Shown here: piece after piece, positions 1 to 6,935 of the stretch
How positions within the stretch are numbered: position 1 is the stretch's first letter
Layout: each line of letters opens with the position of its first letter
NCBI GenBank assembly: GCA_937927335.1
Contig: CALBDU010000006.1
Span: 1-44,831 of the forward strand
Direction of reading: 5' to 3'
DNA from: an uncultured Clostridium sp.
GTDB taxonomy: Bacteria; Bacillota; Clostridia; Clostridiales; Clostridiaceae
DNA: 44,831 bases
Translations under genes and position numbers: made by a program
Notes under the pieces: model-generated
Told to the model about the DNA's origin: nothing
The model's database searches: none
The model's input: the letters and a program-made list of their open reading frames with translations, nothing else

Positions 1-704
1 AGATAAGCCAGTTCTCTGGTTTCCTTTCCCCGATACAGCACAGACACCATTAATTCCGAATCCAGGGCCAGCCTTCCTGGGCTTAATTTAACCTCACTAT
101 TTCTGGTAATTGCATCTATTTTCAATATCTCACCTATAGGTGGTTTATCTAAACCTATTTTCATGTTTGATTTAGCAATCAGATCATTTGTGTAGCTGCC
201 AAATATCTTATCTATGGCTGCATTGTTTTTAAGCATTTGTATGTCCTGAGGACCAGAAATATCACGAATAACTTCAAAGCTGTAGTCCTTATAAAGCTCA
301 GCTTTAAGCTTAACAATTCCTTCCACAGAAACCTTTCTCTCATTTACTATGCTGCACTCCATATGTTCTACATAACAGCTGGCTTCACAAATCAATTTGC
401 TATCCACAGCTTTGATTTCAATATAATTGGAAAACCTGCTTGAGTAGGTTACGCTGCATGCTCCTTTAGAATCACCCTCGGAACCAAGATAAAGTATATT
501 ATACTCAACTTGACCTTCTACATATACCTTATCCTGTATTATTTCATTATTTAAAATAATGGTTTTAGCATCCAGTATTAATATTTTTTCCACATCCGGG
601 TGGGTGTCTGGTATGACAAACTCTGCCTTTACCACAGTATCAGAATAATTTTCGCTTAAAAGCTGTTCACATTCTATATTCTCTTTAATAAGTTCCATGT
701 CCAT
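1..704 (-). CDS. SPOCS-domain (DUF3794) protein, C-terminus beyond left edge
   Basis: The frame is open from an ATG at 704 to the window edge (about 234 codons), so only the N-terminal part is visible. A GGGAGGT ribosome site lies 12 nt upstream, and a second ATG two codons in is an alternative start. The protein has the beta-rich, repeated composition of the SPOCS/DUF3794 family, with segments such as VIPDTHPDVEKIL and AIDKIFGSY. Members of this family, including SipL, take part in spore morphogenesis in clostridia. The order yabG, veg, SPOCS gene is what clostridial chromosomes usually show, which supports host rather than phage origin. The exact cellular role is inferred from family only. 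Confidence 0.8.
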   Translation of the reverse strand, partial: MDMELIKENIECEQLLSENYSDTVVKAEFVIPDTHPDVEKILILDAKTIILNNEIIQDKVYVEGQVEYNILYLGSEGDSKGACSVTYSSRFSNYIEIKAVDSKLICEASCYVEHMECSIVNERKVSVEGIVKLKAELYKDYSFEVIRDISGPQDIQMLKNNAAIDKIFGSYTNDLIAKSNMKIGLDKPPIGEILKIDAITRNSEVKLSPGRLALDSELMVSVLYRGKETRELAY

Positions 705-817
705 AATACTATTAATACCTCCCATAATATCTTCTAGTTATTTATATAAGTATTCAACGGGAAATATGATTAATATTATATTTATTTTTGAAATATTCTT
801 CGTACTTTCTAGCAATA

Positions 818-937
818 TTGACATTTTACATAAAATAACGTAAGATGAAAGTGGTTGTTAACCATATAACCTCTCATAAATTCTCAATACCCTTTATACC
901 ATGTTTGAAAGATGGATACCCACCATCTTTCTTTTTT
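818..937 (+). ncRNA. Candidate small RNA (promoter plus terminator)
   Basis: TTGACA at 818-823 and TAAGAT at 841-846 are separated by exactly 17 nt and form a near-consensus vegetative promoter on the plus strand. An intrinsic terminator follows: GAAAGATGG (907-915), a 7-nt loop, CCATCTTTC (923-931) and six T residues. The implied transcript is about 85 nt, from roughly 853 to 937. It lies between two minus-strand host genes. An ATG at 845 opens a short frame but has no ribosome site, so an RNA product is more likely than a peptide. Promoter and terminator are seen; RNA function is unknown. Confidence 0.5.
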
Positions 938-938
938 C

Positions 939-977
939 TAAAAAAATAAAAAACGGCACTTTTCATTGCACCGTTTT
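939..977 (-). terminator. Intrinsic terminator of veg
   Basis: On the minus strand AAAACGGTGC (977-968) pairs with GTGCCGTTTT (959-950), with two G-U pairs and an 8-nt loop, followed by a T-rich tract. The stem overlaps the veg stop codon. Confidence 0.8.
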
Positions 978-1221
978 ATGCTGAAAAAACAAGCTGAACC
1001 GTTTTTGTTAAAACATCTGAATAACTGTATGTTACTTTCCTTTGGGTGTCATTTTCCAACCTGATTACAAATATACTGGGGTAGGTTTTTTCTATTACTC
1101 CACTGTTGACAAAAATCTTCCTTCTACCGCCGTTTGCTTTCAAGGTTACTCTATCTCCAACATGGCTTTCAATATCTTTTTTTATTGAAGCCAATACATT
1201 TGTTCTTTCCAAACCAAACAC
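976..1221 (-). CDS. veg: Veg family protein
   Basis: This short protein of about 80 residues carries the family hallmark VTLKANGGRRK, then TYPSIFVIRLEN and KVTYSYSDVLTKTV, which are strongly conserved in Veg proteins of Firmicutes. In Bacillus, Veg is a highly expressed small protein that has been linked to biofilm matrix control. The first in-frame start is GTG at 1221, directly against the ribosome site GGAAAGAGG. A TTG three codons later (1212) has better spacing and may be the true start. The strong tandem promoter upstream matches the well-known strength of Pveg. The neighbours (SPOCS gene, yabG fragment) confirm a host locus. Confidence 0.9.
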   Translation of the reverse strand: MFGLERTNVLASIKKDIESHVGDRVTLKANGGRRKIFVNSGVIEKTYPSIFVIRLENDTQRKVTYSYSDVLTKTVQLVFSA

Positions 1222-1239
1222 CCTCTTTCCACAATTAAT

Positions 1240-1309
1240 ATTATATTACTTTATGCCCAAAATGTCAATCAAACTTAATATTTTAACAGGTTATAAAACC
1301 ATTTGTCAA
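1240..1309 (-). promoter_or_regulatory. Tandem promoters of veg
   Basis: Proximal promoter: TTGACA (1268-1263), 17-nt spacer, TATAAT (1245-1240), both perfect consensus hexamers. Distal promoter: TTGACA (1309-1304), 18-nt spacer, TAAAAT (1285-1280). Both read towards veg. Confidence 0.8.
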
Positions 1310-1408
1310 TATTAATTTTTTGTTAACAACCTCAAATATTAAATTTATTTCTACCTTAGATATTATTACCTCTATATTACATTAATATACAGCCAAATCC
1401 ACATTTTT

Positions 1409-1621
1409 TTATGCGTAAGAGGATTTTGGAAACCCTTCCCTGTATTTCCCACGAGTTTGAAGTCCTCCTATACCTTTTGTTCCTGTAATAGTATTTTCCA
1501 AGGCCTCCTGAATGGAAACAACTTTATCGATATTTGAGTAAGCTATCTTCTCGCAAATAAAAACCGGATCAAGGCAGTGAATTAATACCCTTCCAGGGGA
1601 ACTTGCAAAATTTGCACCTGC
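1409..1621 (-). pseudogene. yabG: yabG 3' fragment (sporulation peptidase)
   Basis: A minus-strand frame of 70 codons ends at TAA (1411-1409) and encodes the C-terminus of YabG, recognisable from AGANFASSPGRVLIHCLDPV and NTITGTKGIGGLQTRGKYREG. YabG is a sporulation-specific cysteine protease made in the mother cell that processes coat proteins. Homology stops at 1621: the next upstream codon is TGA (1624-1622), and the rest of the expected protein (over 200 residues) is absent from the adjacent DNA. The fragment has no start codon or ribosome site, so as it stands it is not expressed as a protein. The break marks the end of recognisable host sequence and may be an integration point. Confidence 0.85.
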
Positions 1622-1702
1622 TCACTTTACCAAATTACGATATTAAGGGAACTGCTTCCATCTGTCAGCCTTGACGTTACAAAAGAATATTATTCATTAA
1701 TC

Positions 1703-2089
1703 ATGCCAGAAACTACATTGTTTGAAAAATTAATAAAACAACGTTACATGCACGAATATTCTCAGGAAGATCTTGCTGAAAAATTAGACATATGCAAAGA
1801 TACAATTGTCAAATGGGAACTCAGAAATGTAATGCCCTCACCATATAATATATGTCGGCTTAGTAGTCTATACAATTTGCCTTTAAAATATTTTCATAAC
1901 TATTATGATGTATATTACAAAAATCCTGGTGAAAAAATACGAAAGTGGAAAGTAAAGAACGGTTATAGTTATTCTAAAGCAGCAACTATGCTTGGAATAT
2001 CTTATTCTTGCTTTGGTAGATTATTAAACAGTAAAATCCACATTTCATATGTTATTTACTTAAAGCTGATAAAGCTTAAAGTATTTTAA
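1703..2089 (+). CDS. XRE-type helix-turn-helix protein, probably 5'-truncated
   Basis: The 128-residue product has an HTH_3-like N-terminal domain (YSQEDLAEKLDICKDTIVKW, residues 18-37), as in Xre-family regulators. A second HTH-like stretch lies near residues 85-115 (SYSKAATMLGISYSCFGRLL). The ATG at 1703 has no good ribosome site. The same frame is open upstream to at least 1640 and encodes plausible protein (LRELLPSVSLDVTKEYY), so the original start has probably been lost at the junction with the yabG fragment. It is convergent with the next gene and shares a bidirectional terminator with it. Target genes are unknown. Confidence 0.65.
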   Translation: MPETTLFEKLIKQRYMHEYSQEDLAEKLDICKDTIVKWELRNVMPSPYNICRLSSLYNLPLKYFHNYYDVYYKNPGEKIRKWKVKNGYSYSKAATMLGISYSCFGRLLNSKIHISYVIYLKLIKLKVF

Positions 2090-2119
2090 TAAATTATTTC
2101 TTCTATTATATATAACCTT

Positions 2120-2148
2120 AAAAAGTAGAGTATAAAATCTACTTTTTT
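2120..2148. terminator. Bidirectional intrinsic terminator
   Basis: AAAAAGTAGA (2120-2129) pairs with TCTACTTTTT (2138-2147) across an 8-nt loop. There are T residues on the 3' side for both strands, so it serves the converging genes at 1703-2089 and 2147-2722. Confidence 0.8.
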
Positions 2149-2722
2149 AATTTAACTCTTTAAGCCTTTCTATTGATATTTTAAGCCTATTTATTGCATG
2201 CTGTATAGTTTCACTAGCCTCATCACAAATTTGGTTTAAAACCATGGGCCTTGATGTTAGTAATTGTGGTGCTAGTGCTTGATCCTGCTTTTCCAAATTG
2301 CTATCATACCATTCACCTACCCTAACCCAATTAGCTGACATTTCTTTTATATAACATTTTGCATCCATTACCCTATTATTTGTTAATGCAAATGAATTCC
2401 TGTCCTTTTCTTCTAATGATGTTAATACGCCTGCTTTTATTAATTCATTCCAGGCTTCCACTTTTATGTGATCTGCAATAACCTCAGCCGGTGACCATAA
2501 ATGTTCTATCGGTGGTCCTTCAACTATGTATGTTTTCATCCTTTCAAAACGATTAAGGTTATATTCATATTCATTCAACATATTCCCTATATGAGCCTTT
2601 CTTGTTTTCTTTGTTGCATTTAAATCCTGGGATTTTGATGCTTTATATCCTAGAAAGGCACCAATGAAAACACCACCAAAGTTAATAAATAAATCGATTA
2701 CTTTATCCAACCAATAACACAT
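2147..2722 (-). CDS. Hypothetical single-pass membrane protein
   Basis: The 191-residue protein opens with a hydrophobic segment (VIDLFINFGGVFIGAFLGY, about residues 8-26) followed by charged helices. It therefore looks like an N-terminally anchored protein with a cytoplasmic helical domain. Motifs such as WSPAEVIADHIKVEAW and ALTNNRVMDAKCYI do not identify a family for me. It ends at the shared terminator. Upstream lies the left half of a repeat interrupted by the insertion sequence, so its promoter region may have been altered by that insertion. Confidence 0.6.
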   Translation of the reverse strand: MCYWLDKVIDLFINFGGVFIGAFLGYKASKSQDLNATKKTRKAHIGNMLNEYEYNLNRFERMKTYIVEGPPIEHLWSPAEVIADHIKVEAWNELIKAGVLTSLEEKDRNSFALTNNRVMDAKCYIKEMSANWVRVGEWYDSNLEKQDQALAPQLLTSRPMVLNQICDEASETIQHAINRLKISIERLKELN

Positions 2723-2782
2723 AAAAGTTCACCACTTTCCTATATTTTATCACTGATTGTTTAAGTTCAACAAATAAATAAA

Positions 2783-2805
2783 AAAGAGACACCCATAGAT
2801 AACAG
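2783..2805 (-). repeat. Left part of IS-interrupted intergenic repeat
   Basis: This is the distal half of the terminator-bearing repeat whose other part is at 4151-4225. The last 13 nt (2793-2805) are repeated exactly at 4151-4163 on the far side of the insertion sequence. Confidence 0.6.
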
Positions 2806-2886
2806 TGTAGTTGTAATATAAAAGTAGACATTGAAAAATGTCTGCTTTTTTCATGTTAAAATATATAGTTAGAAGGATGTGATTAT

Positions 2887-3270
2887 ATGGCCAGGCCCAA
2901 AGGTGGTAAAAATAAAACTTGGAGTAAAGATGAAAAGCTTCGTATTGTACGAAGATATTTTGATGAGGGAATAGGTCAAAGAACTTTAACAAAGGAAGAG
3001 GGTATTTCAAGAAGCATGATTGCAAACTGGATTTCCAAATATATAGACCAAGGAGAAGGTGGTTTGGAAAATAAAAAGAAGTCCGGCAACCAATTTGCTG
3101 CATTACATACAAGCAATTCACTGAGCGAAGTAGATAGACTCCGCCTTACCGTGGCTAAGCAGGAAATTGAAATTGAAAGATTAAAAAAAGGATACACAGT
3201 GAAAGGAGTTGGTGTAAAAAAGGAGTTCGTTACTATAAAAGGTGCGAATACGAAATTATCGACAGATTAA
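2887..3270 (+). CDS. IS3-type transposase OrfA
   Basis: This 127-residue protein has an N-terminal helix-turn-helix (WSKDEKLRIVRRYFDEGIG, then SRSMIANWISKY) that would bind the IS ends. A leucine/isoleucine-rich coiled segment follows (LRLTVAKQEIEIERLKK, about residues 80-100), as in OrfA proteins, where it mediates multimerisation. A ribosome site precedes the ATG (AGAAGGATGTG). The last residues differ from what OrfAB fusions usually show, consistent with the main product arising by -1 frameshifting into orfB. Confidence 0.85.
   Translation: MARPKGGKNKTWSKDEKLRIVRRYFDEGIGQRTLTKEEGISRSMIANWISKYIDQGEGGLENKKKSGNQFAALHTSNSLSEVDRLRLTVAKQEIEIERLKKGYTVKGVGVKKEFVTIKGANTKLSTD
3183..3222 (+). other. 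Candidate -1 frameshift sites in transposase
   Basis: Two slippery heptamers occur in the orfA frame: A_AAA_AAA at 3183-3189 and A_AAA_AAG at 3216-3222. The orfB frame is open through both, so slippage at either would make an OrfAB fusion. The second is the classical IS3 site. Confidence 0.55.
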
Positions 3271-3305
3271 AGGCAAAATACCCTCTAAAAACACTTTTCA
3301 ACTTA

Positions 3306-4109
3306 ATGCAGGTAAATCGTTCTGGATACTACAAATGGAAATCCCGTAAGGGATTAGAGAATAGATATGAGAAAGACAGGGTTATACTTACTGAATTGTT
3401 GAAAGAAGCACACAGTAAACACAAGTCATATGGTTACCATAGATTAGCTGCAGTTATCCGTAGGGAAACTGGATGGCTGTTCTCAGACAATCTTGCACAT
3501 AAATGCTGTAAAATCAGTAACATTAAATCAAAGGTTAGGTATTACAAATATAGGAGACCTGGAGATGAAAATATTCTATATCCTAATATTGTCAAGGGAA
3601 AGTGGAATGCCGCAAAACCACTTGAAATCGTTGTTTCAGATATGACCTGCATAAACCACAGGGGTCGGACATATGAATGGACATATATTATGGATACATA
3701 TAATAATGAGATTATTTCACATCATTTATCATCCAGACCCGGAGATAGGCGTACATATTTTTCATGCTTGGAAGATTTATTGAAAAAAATTGAAGAACAA
3801 ACAACCCCGGTCGTTTTGCACACAGATCAAGGGTCTGTCTATTCTTCAAGAGCATTCAGTAAAGCTCATGATAATTGTAACATAATTCGTTCAATGTCGC
3901 GAGTAGGAACTCCAACAGATAATCCGATCATCGAATCTATAAACGGCTGGATTAAGGATGAGATGGCAGCTGATTTCAGATTTTGGGAGGAAGATAACTT
4001 ATTTGAATTTATGGACAAGTACGTCCATTACTATAACAATGACAGACCAGCTTATGCATTAAATTATAAAAGCCCCATTCAGTATCGAACTGAACGAGGC
4101 TTTGGTTAG
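3306..4109 (+). CDS. IS3-type transposase OrfB (DDE integrase core)
   Basis: The frame contains an rve/DDE catalytic core: D in VSDMTCI, D in VVLHTDQGSVY and E in NPIIESINGWIKDEM, with the YVHYYNNDRP tail typical of IS3 OrfB. An HTH_21-like segment (HKSYGYHRLAAVIRRETGW) precedes the core. The first ATG is 3306, but the frame is open upstream through the slippery sites and encodes YEIIDRLKAKYPLKTLFNL, a usual part of OrfB. The natural product is therefore probably the OrfAB fusion. It carries out DNA strand transfer at the IS ends. Confidence 0.9.
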   Translation: MQVNRSGYYKWKSRKGLENRYEKDRVILTELLKEAHSKHKSYGYHRLAAVIRRETGWLFSDNLAHKCCKISNIKSKVRYYKYRRPGDENILYPNIVKGKWNAAKPLEIVVSDMTCINHRGRTYEWTYIMDTYNNEIISHHLSSRPGDRRTYFSCLEDLLKKIEEQTTPVVLHTDQGSVYSSRAFSKAHDNCNIIRSMSRVGTPTDNPIIESINGWIKDEMAADFRFWEEDNLFEFMDKYVHYYNNDRPAYALNYKSPIQYRTERGFG

Positions 4110-4150
4110 CCGTGCTTTTTATTAAAGTCTACTTAGTGTTGACAACTACA

Positions 4151-4225
4151 CCATAGATAACAGGCATCTCTTTTGACTTATACAACTGTATTATAGCATG
4201 TTTAAGTATCTAAAAACAGGTCAAT
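4151..4225 (-). repeat. Intergenic repeat copy 1 (right part, after IS)
   Basis: This matches copies at 5468-5560 and 7385-7480. The core GGCATCTC plus TTTGACTTATACAA is shared, then AT-rich DNA. With the left part (2783-2805) it would form a minus-strand terminator hairpin (AGAGATGCC paired with GGGTGTCTCT, then T residues), so the insertion has split it. The rest of 4226-4392 shows only a degenerate hairpin (ATAAC/GGTTAT near 4270-4310) and no gene. Confidence 0.6.
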
Positions 4226-4392
4226 ACTACTACTGCAATCCACTAGGTTTAATAGAAATCAATTTCTAAGATTAATAACTGTATTACCTCTAGAGAGCGG
4301 TTATCTTCTGCAGGAAATCACATCTTTAAATACAAAAATATAAGGGAGTCTAATAGTTGAACCCTTTCAATATAAATTTTACAATCCTACAT

Positions 4393-5364
4393 CTACATTA
4401 TGTTCCATGCAAACTGAGGATAACAACCACCCATATACATAGCCTTATATACACTTTGGTTCCCAGCCTTATCGGTTACTTTAAATTTTACAGTAACACC
4501 CCTACTGCGAGCCGTTTGTTCCGAGTAAATAACATTGTCCCCTGCAGTTGCGCCATCCCATGTATAAATACTTGGATAATCACCTGGTATTACTTCTATA
4601 GTAGCAGGAGCGTCTATATCCAAATAAAGATAATTTCCATTATTATTTTTTGAAGCGGAAGGCCTAACTACAGGAGGAGTTTTATCTATAACAAAATTTA
4701 TTATTGTTAATCCTGATGAATTAACTGCCATTAATTTATATGACCCTTCATTTGATATAGTTGACCCTGATGCAAACAAAGAATCATTCATTATAATTGC
4801 TGTTGCTCCTGTAACAGTTATTGTTCTATCTGTGTTATACTCCCCATCATTTTCTGCTCCAGTTATTACTGGTAACCCAACTTCAACTTTGGTTGAAGTA
4901 ACTCCAGAATGAACAGAGTTTATTATTATATTTAAAGCCGCTTTTTCTGGAACTGCATCGTTTAATTTTGCAATTAATGCCTTAGCTGCATTAATATCAG
5001 ACTGTAATTTGCTATTTTCTGCTTTCCCTATCGCGTCAGTTGCATCCTCTATAGGATTTGTAGCACTTCCAGGTACTGTTTTATCCCAATATCCATTAGC
5101 GTCTATATAATACCACCCTGTTGAATCCTTGGCCCACGTAGCATGACTTAACCAATTACCATTTGAATCTAAATAACACCAGCCATTAGAATCAAGTTTC
5201 CATGAATTTGTTACCTTATATCCATTTTCATAGTAATACCAAGAGCCTTTTTCCTGGATCCACCCATCTACACTAGCTGCATTTACAGTTAGATTAAAAT
5301 TGATAGAAACACCAAATGCCAATAACATTCCCAACAAGAATGCTATGGACTTCCTTTTATTCAT
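4393..5364 (-). CDS. Secreted protein with choline-binding-type repeats
   Basis: The start at 5364 is chosen because AAAGGAGG lies 8 nt upstream; an ATG 14 codons earlier lacks one. The 323-residue product has a signal peptide (MNKRKS, then a hydrophobic core ending VNA-AS). Three to four cell-wall-binding repeats follow (WYYYENGYKVTNSW, GWCYLDSNGNWLS, GWYYIDANGYW), then a helical linker (about residues 105-160). The C-terminal part looks like bacterial Ig-like domains (ITVTGATAIIM, VTDKAGNQS). It is probably surface-attached through wall teichoic acid or another aromatic-binding ligand. The endolysin at 10598 carries the same kind of repeat. Function beyond wall binding is unknown. Confidence 0.75.
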   Translation of the reverse strand: MNKRKSIAFLLGMLLAFGVSINFNLTVNAASVDGWIQEKGSWYYYENGYKVTNSWKLDSNGWCYLDSNGNWLSHATWAKDSTGWYYIDANGYWDKTVPGSATNPIEDATDAIGKAENSKLQSDINAAKALIAKLNDAVPEKAALNIIINSVHSGVTSTKVEVGLPVITGAENDGEYNTDRTITVTGATAIIMNDSLFASGSTISNEGSYKLMAVNSSGLTIINFVIDKTPPVVRPSASKNNNGNYLYLDIDAPATIEVIPGDYPSIYTWDGATAGDNVIYSEQTARSRGVTVKFKVTDKAGNQSVYKAMYMGGCYPQFAWNIM

Positions 5365-5467
5365 ACTTAATTCCTCCTTTAAACTCTTATTTAAAGGTTT
5401 CTCCATTTTTTTGTCATTTCCTTTAAATTTCGTTCCCCTGCAATCGACAATACTTGCAAAACGGAAA

Positions 5468-5560
5468 AAAGACCCCCATAGATAACAGGCATCTCCTTTG
5501 ACTTATACAAAATTATTATCCTATATGTTTAAATAATACACTTTGAGGCAATAATGATAA
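5468..5560 (-). repeat. Intergenic repeat copy 2, with terminator hairpin
   Basis: On the minus strand AGATGCC...GGGGTCT pairs across a ~10-nt loop and ends in a T run (5470-5500). The flanking GACTTATACAA and ATATGTTTA blocks are shared with copies 1 and 3. It lies upstream of the secreted-protein gene at 4393-5364, so it could end an upstream transcript or act as an attenuator. Confidence 0.6.
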
Positions 5561-5599
5561 TGTACTTCCCCTAATTTATAGATTGCCTAATACATACGA

Positions 5600-5628
5600 G
5601 GTTGCGCTTCCTGTGCGTGGCCTTTTAT
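5600..5628 (+). terminator. Hairpin with T run upstream of 5692 gene
   Basis: GGTTGCGC pairs with GTGCGTGGCC (G-U rich) across a short loop, followed by TTTTAT. Similar hairpins occur at 6452, 6908, 7517 and 8128, each just before a small plus-strand gene or gene remnant or the SOS gene end. Confidence 0.5.
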
Positions 5629-5691
5629 GTTGTAACGATATACTTCAAGTTGAATATAATATTATTGTAAAAATTATCACCGGAGGATTAA

Positions 5692-6027
5692 ATGGAAAAA
5701 AATAAAGAAGTTCGTAGAGACGATCATTCAGACGAGTCTTGTTCTTACTCAGATGAGAGCTGGCAGTATGAAAGGACCATGTGCTGCCCTTACATGCATT
5801 CCTGCCCTTATTATCTCCAAATGACACAATATACAAGTGTAAAAATAAGTAGAGATGGGGCCAATGATGAAGAAAATGCTGATGAAGATGATGATATGAG
5901 AACCCCTAGGCGTAGACGTAGACGCAGACGTAGAAGACCATATTACTACTATCGACCTTACCCGTATTACTACCATCGTCCATATCCCTATTATCCTTAT
6001 CCTTACTATATGGGAGAAAGTGATTAA
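5692..6027 (+). CDS. Cys/Arg/Tyr-rich low-complexity protein, spore-coat-like
   Basis: CCGGAGG precedes the ATG by 7 nt. The 111-residue protein has an acidic, Ser/Cys-containing N-terminal half (CCPYMHSCPYYLQM), an acidic block (about residues 58-68), a run of ten arginines near 73-82, and a C-terminal Tyr/Pro/His region (YRPYPYYYHRPYPYYPYPYY). This composition recalls spore coat or exosporium proteins, where Tyr cross-linking and Arg/His-rich tails are common. I recognise no named family. It is single-gene, plus-strand, with hairpins on both sides. A sporulation role is inference. Confidence 0.6.
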   Translation: MEKNKEVRRDDHSDESCSYSDESWQYERTMCCPYMHSCPYYLQMTQYTSVKISRDGANDEENADEDDDMRTPRRRRRRRRRRPYYYYRPYPYYYHRPYPYYPYPYYMGESD

Positions 6028-6320
6028 ACCTGTTACTTAGCTAGGAGATTTTTCTTCTAGCTTTAATTCATTTCTACTCTTGAATAATGATTGAGAATAT
6101 TATCCTTATGTGTTAAACAAATATCTATGGTATAAAGTATCCAATAAATCCATGTACATAATTGATGTTAAATATGGTATTACAGATATAACCCCTAATA
6201 AGCTGCGTTTTTGTCCTTTATCCGTAACTTTTTTAGTATATTTGCATAAAATGAAGTATAAATACTATTATCCAATACTTCCTTCTTGACTCTGAATCGA
6301 AACTTCAATATGTGACTCCC
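6028..6320. other. Intergenic DNA without a recognisable gene
   Basis: This AT-rich DNA lies after the Tyr-rich protein gene. I see no supported gene, only short open frames without ribosome sites. A duplicated hairpin segment begins at 6321. Confidence 0.5.
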
Positions 6321-6327
6321 TTAGATT

Positions 6328-6366
6328 AATAACCGTACTTTAATTTTGAGTATGGTTATTTTTCTT
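6328..6366 (+). terminator. Intrinsic terminator
   Basis: AATAACCGTACT (6328-6339) pairs with AGTATGGTTATT (6349-6360), followed by TTTCTTTT. Confidence 0.65.
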
Positions 6367-6451
6367 TTGTATAATGTATAACATGCTATCATCATGCCAA
6401 TACTACTAAAGCGATCTCCTATTAAAATGATTTCTTTAATACCCCCCCTTA

Positions 6452-6478
6452 GGTTGCACCCGCTAGTGCAGCCTTTTA
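6452..6478 (+). terminator. Intrinsic terminator
   Basis: GGTTGCAC (6452-6459) pairs with GTGCAGCC (6466-6473) over a 6-nt loop, followed by TTTTATATTTT. Confidence 0.65.
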
Positions 6479-6580
6479 TATTTTCAGCATTATTTATCAA
6501 TATAATGTTATTCACGTATTAAAAATAAATATGAAGATATAATAACTAAGGTTGACAAAAATAATAATTGGAGGCTTATT

Positions 6581-6673
6581 ATGGCTCATAAAAGTGTTGT
6601 GAAAAACATACTTATATTTGCACTAACTTTATTTATGTTAGCAATTGTGTTATATATGATGTTCTATTTGTAA
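6581..6673 (+). CDS. 30-residue single-pass membrane peptide
   Basis: ATG at 6581 follows TTGGAGG by 7 nt and opens a 30-codon frame ending TAA. After a short basic head (MAHKSVVKN) nearly the whole peptide is hydrophobic (ILIFALTLFMLAIVLYMMFY), so it should span the membrane once. A -10-like TATAAT is at about 6538-6543. It is flanked by the two copies of the duplicated hairpin segment. Tiny membrane proteins of this kind are common in sporulating Firmicutes, but the role here is unknown. Confidence 0.65.
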   Translation: MAHKSVVKNILIFALTLFMLAIVLYMMFYL

Positions 6674-6783
6674 CACTTTATTATCCCATGAATATAATAT
6701 TATATACGGATACAAATGTAATAACCTCGCAAAAAACGAAATCCATTTATAATCCTGAAATTCTATCAAACTCCTTAATGATT

Positions 6784-6820
6784 AATAACCATATTCTAAT
6801 TTGAGTATGGTTATTTTTCT
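6784..6820 (+). terminator. Intrinsic terminator
   Basis: AATAACCATATTC (6784-6796) pairs with GAGTATGGTTATT (6803-6815), followed by TTTTCTT. Confidence 0.7.
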
Positions 6821-6907
6821 TCGTATAATGTATAACTTACCATCATCATGCCAATACTATTAATGTGATTTCCTATTTAAATGGTTTCGTTAATAATCCC
6901 CCTTTAG

Positions 6908-6935
6908 GGCTGCTTTACCAAAAGCAGCCTTTTTC
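6908..6935 (+). terminator. Intrinsic terminator
   Basis: A perfect 9-bp stem, GGCTGCTTT/AAAGCAGCC, with a 4-nt loop and TTTTTCTTT. Confidence 0.75.

Larger units (their letters stand above)
2806..4150 (+). mobile_element. IS3-family-like insertion sequence (1345 bp)
   Basis: The ends are imperfect inverted repeats. Both begin TGTAGTTGT and share AAGTAGAC about 16 nt in, with roughly 18 of 24 positions matching. Inside are overlapping transposase frames orfA (2887-3270) and orfB (downstream, -1 frame). The element sits inside one copy of a repeated intergenic hairpin and is flanked by a perfect 13-nt direct repeat (2793-2805 and 4151-4163), longer than the 3-5 bp usual for IS3. It is structurally complete and may be active. 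Confidence 0.85.
6321..6480 (+). repeat. Duplicated intergenic segment, copy A (two terminators)
   Basis: This segment and 6777-6935 are diverged direct copies. Each starts ATTAATAACC and has a 12-13 bp hairpin ending GGTTATTTTTCTT. The related stretch GTATAATGTATAAC and ATCATCATGCCAATACTA follows. Each ends in a GC-rich hairpin with a T run. In this copy the hairpins are at 6328-6360 and 6452-6473. Confidence 0.7.
6777..6935 (+). repeat. Duplicated intergenic segment, copy B (two terminators)
   Basis: This is the second copy of 6321-6480, about 455 bp downstream, bracketing the 30-residue peptide gene. Its hairpins are at 6784-6815 and 6908-6929. 6936-7083 holds no gene that I can support. 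Confidence 0.7.

Noticed and set aside
845..949. 34-codon frame inside the candidate small RNA
   Set aside because: No ribosome site, and it runs through the terminator hairpin and T run. An RNA product fits better.
2750..3197. Minus-strand open frames overlapping the IS
   Set aside because: They lie opposite the transposase frame and have no ribosome site or family match.
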